From Durusdinium trenchii (lineage: Eukaryota > Sar > Dinophyceae > Suessiales > Symbiodiniaceae): a stretch of DNA of 64,000 nucleotides. Numbering within the stretch: the stretch's first letter is position 1; every line of letters begins with the position of its first letter. Below the pieces are notes generated by a model. The model did not search any database and was not told the origin of the DNA. It was given only the letters and a program-made list of their open reading frames with translations. Position numbers and translations under genes: made by a program. Positions 57,401 through 64,000 of this stretch are shown here, piece by piece. Where the stretch lies: contig CAXAMN010023362.1 in NCBI GenBank assembly GCA_963970005.1, positions 361,984 to 425,983 of the forward strand, given 5' to 3'.

Positions 57401-58139
57401 AATAATCCTCTCAAATTCCCCATGAAACTTACAAATGCAGCATTCCCGTTAGGGTAGGGAAGAGGTCTTGTAACATTCTGGGAGGCCTAGTAGCATGAGG
57501 GAAAGAGTGACTTGAATTTTACTATGGGCTGCACGTGCTGCCAGTATTTCTGGGTCCTTCAAGGGCATGTCTTGGGGGGTGGCTGTTACCGTAACCTAAG
57601 AAACTCTGGCGAAGAAATCTGAGTCACAGTCACAGCTGACAGCAGCTTCGCACCAGTCATTTTTAAGTGCTCATTGGTCCTCTGCTTCTTCTTCCTCCTG
57701 CTCCTCGGGATCATTCTCTGCATTCTGGCCTGGGACGCGCGATGCCTATCAACGTCTGCAAGTTGAGGCTGGCTGAAGTGACGCAAGCCAAAGGCGTTGG
57801 CCTTCGCCACCTTCCTTTTCCTCAGCCTGTCACCCATCCATGTGGATGCTGGAAAAAGAACATTCAAGAATCATACGCGACGCAAACGCTCCTCCTCTGC
57901 AGCATCTTCAACCTCACCGTTCTAAAGGTCACCAAGACTTGAGAAAGGCAAGAATGTCAAGCAAAATCTACTCTTAGGAGTTCAAGATGGGAAATCAAAT
58001 CCTTCGATTGAACCGGTTGAACCGCAGGAACAAGATTGTCAAACGGTCCTGCGTCCGTGTCTGTGTGACAAAGGAGAAGAGAATCAGAATACTTATACTT
58101 GAGGCCGAGGGTAGGTGACGAAAGCTAGCAGGGGTGCAT

Positions 58140-58960
58140 CCGGACTGGTGGGACATCAAGCGGAGTGAGGCAAATGCTCATGAGGTAAAACGTTGTGAAC
58201 ATGTAAGACACACAAACAGCAATGACACAGCCAACCTTAGAATTGAAGTCCCCGATAATTAAGGAAGCGTGGCTGGACTTTGCCACACTGTTCGATGCAT
58301 CCGATGTGTTCACGAACCTGTGAGCTTGTTGAATCTGTTGCACCGTATCCATCCGTATCCCAAAACCTCCACGGAGGAGTTGAACCAGTGTGGATGCCAT
58401 AAGAGGTGCCCAAGAGGTGTCCCAGAGGCAAAACAAAGCTGCTTGNNNNNNNNNNNNNNNNNNNNNNNNNNNNNNNNNNNNNNNNNNNNNNNNNNNNNNN
58501 NNNNNNNNNNNNNNNNNNNNNNNNNNNNNNNNNNNNNNNNNNNNNNNNNNNNNNNNNNNNNNNNNNNNNNNNNNNNNNNNNNNNNNNNNNNNNNNNNNNN
58601 NNNNNNNNNNNNNNNNNNNNNNNNNNNNNNNNNNNNNNNNNNNNNNNNNNNNNNNNNNNNNNNNNNNNNNNNNNNNNNNNNNNNNNNNNNNNNNNNNNNN
58701 NNNNNNNNNNNNNNNNNNNNNNNNNNNNNNNNNNNNNNNNNNNNNNNNNNNNNNNNNNNNNNNNNNNNNNNNNNNNNNNNNNNNNNNNNNNNNNNNNNNN
58801 NNNNNNNNNNNNNNNNNNNNNNNNNNNNNNNNNNNNNNNNNNNNNCCCCCCCCTACACGTGAAGTTTTCACGTGATTCATGATTCTCGAGGCTGCGAGCC
58901 CTTGACTTGCTAAAGCAAGAGCAACTCCAGCTAGCTGATGCTAGCTTTCGTGATAACTTA
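58140..58960 (-). repeat. Dispersed repeat, copy 2, with 400-N gap
   Basis: Second copy of the repeat at 49354-49625, interrupted by N at 58446-58845. The - strand frame before the gap reads HASLIIGDFNSKVG. GDFN is typical of exonuclease/endonuclease/phosphatase-fold proteins, including LINE endonucleases, so a non-LTR retroelement fragment is possible. The rest of the fold is not visible. Confidence 0.5.
58446..58845. other. Assembly gap (400 N)
   Basis: Exactly 400 unknown bases. Open frames spanning it have no meaning. Confidence 0.95.
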
Positions 58961-59574
58961 AAATATTCTAAACTCACTTTCATTCCATTTCATTCCATGA
59001 TTGGCCCAATACGCAACACAGGGTAGATTTCCAAGTTGATGTGTGTAGCCTCAGCCTTTGAATAACACATGAACTGTTCGGATAAAAATATTCTGCCGCT
59101 CACGCCCGTGGCCTTTTGGTCATTAAAGATTGTGCACACGCTCTGAAAACATGGAGCCTTTTGAATCCTCGCCCTCTCCTCTCGGACGGGAGTATGGGAA
59201 TTGTTGGTGGTCTTTCTCTTCAAACAGGGGGGCTTGGAAGAGCTGTGATATACGGGTATAGCAACTCAAAGCCATGGAGCCTCAGCAAGTGGCTCCTCTG
59301 CTGCCTCCTGAGTGGCTTTCTCATCTGGAATGCAACGCATTCAGGCGTCTATGTGCATCAAGGTGTCCGAACGTTTCAAAATTTTAGGCTAGCGGACAAA
59401 CGCATTGGATTCAATTGGCCCAGCCGAGGTTGACTTTGTGCACGGGACAGAATGGCAAATGAATTGAAAAGGAGCCCCATGTGTGGAGGAGGTTTTGGGC
59501 AAGAAATGGTCAACTGATTTCTTCATTGAATGTTTTGTTGTCATACGCTTATTGATTTATATATCATCCGACTT

Positions 59575-59760
59575 GTGGACAAACTGCATCCGAGACACTT
59601 CTTCTGGGGCTTGTTCGGCCTGCTGTGCTTCTTGTTCCAGCTCCTGGAGGGACTGCAGGACTCCAGTTTCTCAAAATCTGTTTGATAGCGTTGGCTGGCC
59701 TCAGCCAAGCGCTCCAACTCGGCGACCTTGGCATCTCTGGATGTGTGGCAAGGCCACTGG
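59575..59760 (-). CDS. Coiled-coil exon with a one-base frame break
   Basis: Reads DAKVAELERLAEASQRYQTD then FEKLE on the - strand. Immediately afterwards another frame reads LQSLQELEQEAQQAEQAPEE then VSRMQFVHK. No room for an intron exists between them. One extra base at about 59660/59661 would join them seamlessly, so a single-base deletion or an assembly error is likely. Both halves are classic heptad-type sequence. Confidence 0.5.
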
Positions 59761-60224
59761 AAAATGGTGAGCCATCGAAACATGTTGGTAAAACACGTGG
59801 GTCAATACATCTTTTTGATGTAGCTGAGTCCAAAGCATCTCTCTCTAACTCTGGCTTTCGCCTCATCCTGGACATCGAGCCGTCGCAGTCATTTTTGATG
59901 TGCAATAGTTTTGTGACGCCACAGTGCCAAGTATTCTAGTAAGGATCAAGAATGTAAAAAGGGCCAAAGGAGACTTGCGTGCAATTGTATATAAAATCAG
60001 TATATACCCAGTCATTATAGATTCGCATTGGTTCAATAGAGGCTTAGAAAACCTACGAAGAACCAAGTGAGCTATATAATAGAATTTACCGCGACCTCAT
60101 CGCGAAACATGTCCTAAAACAAGATGTCTAGTTGACATGTGTGTGACAGAGCTACATAATCAAATTCATATTCATTATAATCAAACAACACAAACTAGTG
60201 ACTGGTATATAGCAGCATGAGCGG

Positions 60225-60245
60225 TACACACACACACACACACCT
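60225..60245. repeat. CA microsatellite
   Basis: A pure CA run of about ten units. Confidence 0.9.
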
Positions 60246-60309
60246 GCACGGTTGAGAGTTGCTCCAGGGTCACTTGCGGCACTTAGCAGGTTCGGAAATG
60301 AGAAAAATC

Positions 60310-60430
60310 AAGGGAACCGAAGGGTCGACGTCTGATTCGGTAACCAGTCCGATCGGTAACTAGAATTCGGTAACCAAAACCGCTGATTCGATAACCAAAA
60401 CCACTGATCCGGTAACCACAACCAGGAAAC
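60310..60430 (+). repeat. ATTCGGTAACCAAAACCGCTG repeat
   Basis: Five to six imperfect copies of GATTCGGTAACCAAAACC with 18-25 bp spacing. Confidence 0.75.
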
Positions 60431-60469
60431 CAAACAATATAACATTTCCAAAAGAAGAAACTGATGACC

Positions 60470-60590
60470 CGGGTCCGGGTAGTGGTGGTGGTAGTAGCAG
60501 CAGCAGCAGTAGTGGTGGTGGTGGTACGTAGTCGTCGTCGTAGTAGTAGTAGTTGTTGTTGTTGTAGTTGTAGTAGCAGTAGCATTTCAG
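60470..60590. repeat. GTA/GGT trinucleotide-rich block
   Basis: Runs of GTGGTGGT, AGCAGCAG, GTCGTCGT, AGTAGTAG and TTGTTGTT. Frames are Val/Ser/Cys-only shadows. Confidence 0.85.
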
Positions 60591-61149
60591 CACAACACAA
60601 CCAAGACTGTGCGCGTGTGTCTCTCTTGGTGGTCACAAGCACACAGACCAACAAAAGCTCTTGGTCAAACCATGCCAAACTAGCATGGCAAAACCCTCAA
60701 CAAATTCATCTTCACCTTTCAAACTTACAAATGCTCGTGAAGACGTCGTCGCTTTTAAGGGCAGCGTACTACACTTCGCTGTAAATACAACGATCAGGAG
60801 ACTACGATGCAGAAACCAACCGATTGTTTCCAACCACCTGCTGTAAATACCATGTTCTTAGACCCTTTGCAGCCACATGGAACCTTATTATCTTGGCCAT
60901 CACTCGAAATATATTCAGCCATATGCTGTAAATATAACATATCTTACTTGAATGAATGTAAAAAGCCCTTTGCTTGTTATCTTGGCAATGGTTCCCCCCC
61001 ACCCCCCCACCCCACCCCACGCTCCTCCTGCCATCCACTCTATTCAGCCACATGATATAACTACAAACATCTTCTTGCTCGAATGAATGCAAAAACCCCT
61101 TGCATCCACACCCCACACTCCTCCTCCCCCCCACCCCATTGCAACCATC

Positions 61150-61375
61150 GTCCGGCTTGGTTTCTGAATCGGGACTCGCTTGGTTTCTGAATCGGCTCAT
61201 TTGGTTCCTGAATCGGGCCATTTGGTTTCTGAATCGGACTGCCATGGTTTCTGAATCGTAGTCGCTGAATCGTCCTTTTGGGTTTCTGAATCGCACTTTC
61301 TGAATCGGCTATTTTGGTTTCTGAATCGTAGTTTCCTGATCGGTTTCGTTCTGAATCGGCAAATGTCCGAACCGA
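61150..61375 (+). repeat. TTGGTTTCTGAATCGG minisatellite
   Basis: About ten imperfect units around GGTTTCTGAATCG with 11-26 bp spacing. The core TGAATCG is shared with the nearby 60.3 kb block (GATTCGG in inverse sense). Confidence 0.8.
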
Positions 61376-62515
61376 AGGGAACAAGGTCTCCAGCGTGGCC
61401 ATGCGCAGCTGGCACAACTCAATCTCACCGGATGGATAAGGACTTTAACGGCGCATTCGCGGATCTTTCGCAAACATGTACCGGTGATTTCCTCGACAGT
61501 GGGGAAAGCAATCGGAGAATCGTTTATGCACTGTGACAGCTGCGTTAGGACAAGTTGAGGTTTGACTTTGGTAGTCTGTGACAGTTACAAAATGGTTTTG
61601 CGAACCTCATTGCGGATGATTCGCCAATTGTTTGGACAGCATCTGGAAGATTCTGGAAGGTAGTCTGGAAGGTCTTTACACTGTTACACGACAACTTACA
61701 CTGCACCTTTTGAATTTTGGTCAACTCCCACAAACTACACAATACATCACAATACAACATGCATCAGCTATATGACTACATAATCTTGCAGCGAACAAAG
61801 GTGCCCTACGCGATCCCGCTCAGGCATCGGCTTTTCTTGCACAGTATCTGGCAAACTGAAGAACTTCACCTCATTAAGTCGACATTTGCCAAAAGTGGAA
61901 CAGCCCATCGTGGACCGACACAGTCGGCCTATAGCGGAAGACTTCCGGTAAGTTTGCACAGAATGAGACACAAAACTCCAATGACTCAATGCTCTTGACT
62001 TGGCTCTAGGCCTTCTTGGCATCCAACTGCTCCTGCGAAGACTGTTTGCTGAAGGAGTTCATCGTGGGACCCATGGTCGCATAGTCACCCATGTCCATAG
62101 AACACATATTGCTTAGTGTTTTAAAATTTGTTTTTCTCTCTCCCTCCCTCCCATTCGCATCCATTCGCTCTCTCTCTCTCTCTCTCTTTCTCTGGAGGTC
62201 GCTGTGCTGTTCAACAAATCTTCGTGGTCCTTGGCCTCGAGTCTATTCATATCTATGTAACCACTGGACAACAAAACATTGATCCAATCAAGTCGTCTAA
62301 GCTCAATATGAAAGACTGAGGCCAAGTTTCACAGGCAATGTGTTCAGGCAGCTTGGCTGTCATGAATACTTTGCAGCGCCAGGGGCTCTTTTTTTGCGGG
62401 GCATCCCTGGCGTTGGTGTCTAGAAAAAATTGTTCGCAGAATCATTCTGAGCAAATCCATCAAGGCCTTCAACAGTTCTGACTTCCCACACTTCTACAAT
62501 GCGTTCATCCTACTC

Positions 62516-62943
62516 TCATCCCCCAGAATTATGCTGACCTCGCTTCTTCACATAGTAGGGATAAGCTGCAATGACTGCGCTCTTGGTAAGCACACAGCAG
62601 CTTGCACAAAAACCAAAGAGCACCAGCAACACCAAATATGCGTTCAAAATCCAGGGAATCTGATCTGTTGCGACGGAGGATGAGCCATCGTCTCGCCACA
62701 AACAAACGCTGTTAATGCAGAAACGAAGCCCCGTGGCTGGTGGCCCATCGTCAAAAACGTGCCCCAAGTGGGCGCCGCAGGCAGCACAGTGGACTTCGGT
62801 GCTTCCAAATTGCAGAATGTCTTTGCGATATCCGAGAGCATTTGCTACTGGAGCAGTGAAGCTGGGCCAGCCACTCCCAGAGTGGAACTTCGCGACAGCG
62901 GGGAATAAAGGCTCTCCACAACATGCACATCGATAAGTCCCAC
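62516..62943 (-). CDS. msrB: Methionine sulfoxide reductase B, catalytic exon with C-terminal membrane segment
   Basis: Reduces methionine-R-sulfoxide in proteins. The - strand frame shows [13 protein letters not shown] (first zinc CxxC), [31 protein letters not shown] (second CxxC) and RFCINS (catalytic Cys). These are all the landmarks of the SelR/MsrB fold from its second half to the end. The exon probably starts at 62943 after a CTAG acceptor. The 14-15 residues upstream in the same frame look intronic. The amino-terminal exon was not located. After the catalytic core a hydrophobic stretch ([20 protein letters not shown]) and a basic end follow, ending near 62516. This suggests tail-anchoring in a membrane, an extra feature for a usually soluble enzyme. 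The UTR and any other exons are unresolved. Confidence 0.85.
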
Positions 62944-64000
62944 CTAGGCACCACGAATACAGTGGGCAGCCTCTTGGACATTTCAATAAGTTTATGCTTA
63001 GAGCATCTCAGAGCAGCTTTCTGGGACGATTTGCATGACTGGCAAACTAATTATGTACAACAAGTTTCACTGACTTGGTTTTAGATAATGAGCTGGGAAG
63101 TTTCACTGTCATCAAGTATGGCCGACCTCTTAAAGCCGACAGGACACTGGTGTTGGACTCGTCCACTCGGTCGTGCACTCCACTGAAAGCTCTTTCGGTA
63201 CCACCAGCTGCGCAAACCTTTTAGGCCAGCTGTCGGACGTGGCATGCAACGCAAAATCACAATACGTGTCATTCAACTGACCAAACAAACGAAGCCCATG
63301 AACCTTTTATGCATTGAATGAAGCGCGAGGGGCTTGTTGAAAAAGTGTCCTTCCATCTGGGATGTCCCTTTTGTGGTCACAAAGTTCAGATCTCATGTGA
63401 GTGCCTTTGCTTCCGGTGATGTCCCAGCCACCTGCTGAAAGTGACCTTGGCATGTGAAAACAACTGGTCAGCCATTGGCCCCAGGCTTGACAGCACTACC
63501 ACTACTAGTAGCAAAACATAGCAAAACCCCGTGCAGCCCGGCTGCATGACTATCAAAGTGGCAGCCATGAAAAGTAGACACGCAATATTGTACAGATTCT
63601 TGCGCCATGGCGACTCTGCAAAAGAGTTCATTTTGGGGGTGCTGGACCTGCATCGGGCCCGCAGCTGCTTTGGACTTCACGAATGCCAGCGAATTCTGCT
63701 CTACAACCCTTGGCTCCATTCTTGCTTGCACATCTTTGCAATCCACGCAAAGATCATCCATTTGGGTACCAGGAAGGCCTGAACCTATCGGATTTGCAGA
63801 AAACAATGTATGATCTGTAAAATTATGTCTGCATATTAGTTTAGCAGCTCACCTCTCACCAAGACACTGCAAATGATACGGGCTGGCCTCTGAGAAATGG
63901 ACAACAACTTGCATTGCATTCATTTAGCAGCATTGGCAACTCTTCAGCCCGTCTGAACTTTGCGCATGGTCAAGTCAACCCCTGAACTCCTACCTTTCTT
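62944..64000. other. Upstream of the MsrB exon, no recognised exon
   Basis: The 5' exons of the reductase should lie here on the - strand or beyond the window end. Candidate frames (63081-63272, 63386-63631) lack the expected MsrB amino-terminal motif, so I leave them unassigned. Confidence 0.35.

Noticed and set aside
58125-58983. Long frames on both strands at the 400-N gap
   Set aside because: They are open only because the gap contains unknown bases.
62516-63000. First 15 residues of the MsrB frame as the protein start
   Set aside because: They precede a CTAG acceptor and do not match the family's amino-terminal sequence, so they are probably intron.

Overview
This window reads as nuclear DNA of a dinoflagellate, most likely a symbiodiniacean or close relative. 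That is an inference. It rests on genes cut into many short exons, introns with GT, GC or GA donors and AG|G acceptors, tandem gene copies, genes lying on one strand over long blocks, and a retroelement that carries a cytosine-5 methyltransferase, a combination reported from dinoflagellates. Nothing bacterial (operons, ribosome sites, tRNA or rRNA genes) was seen. No spliced-leader gene was recognised.

Left block, + strand, about 0.75-36 kb. Two tandem paralogs of a K+-dependent Na+/Ca2+ exchanger (NCKX/SLC24 type) occupy 0.75-4.8 kb and 6.9-10.65 kb. Their exons match nearly base for base in length, but three introns are present in only one copy. Next come exons of an alanine-rich coiled-coil protein (11.8-13.6 kb), a gene joining an AMP-forming adenylation domain to a polytopic membrane region (16.2-19.7 kb), and scattered lysine-rich exons of an unrecognised gene (20.8-23.8 kb). 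A DIRS-like tyrosine-recombinase retroelement fills 24.4-31.4 kb. It has damaged gag-like ORFs and a pol ORF with reverse transcriptase and RNase H. A DNMT3-like methyltransferase is nested inside the RNase H domain, and the recombinase ORF overlaps the pol end. A pair of 0.3 kb direct repeats and a CRAL-TRIO (Sec14-like) exon follow.

Middle, about 36-52 kb. This part is repeat-dominated. It holds short motif clusters, 39-bp and about 310-bp tandem repeats, a strongly AT-rich island (41.0-43.5 kb) with smaller satellites, a broken ubiquitin-specific-protease-like coding cassette (43.6-44.8 kb), several minisatellites and an 850-bp-spaced duplication. Two of the three N gaps in the window lie elsewhere (10 N at 31301, 400 N at 58446); one 10-N gap is here at 46709.

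Right block, - strand, about 52.6-63 kb. Exons read on the - strand: lysine/alanine-rich and acidic exons, coiled-coil exons, and at 62.5-62.9 kb the catalytic exon of a methionine sulfoxide reductase B with a C-terminal membrane segment. The two blocks therefore converge on the AT-rich repeat zone, the geometry described for dinoflagellate chromosome-domain boundaries.

First exons, transcription starts and many splice junctions could not be fixed by eye. Exon coordinates given for the exchanger pair are supported by agreement in phase and length between the two copies; those for other genes are less certain.
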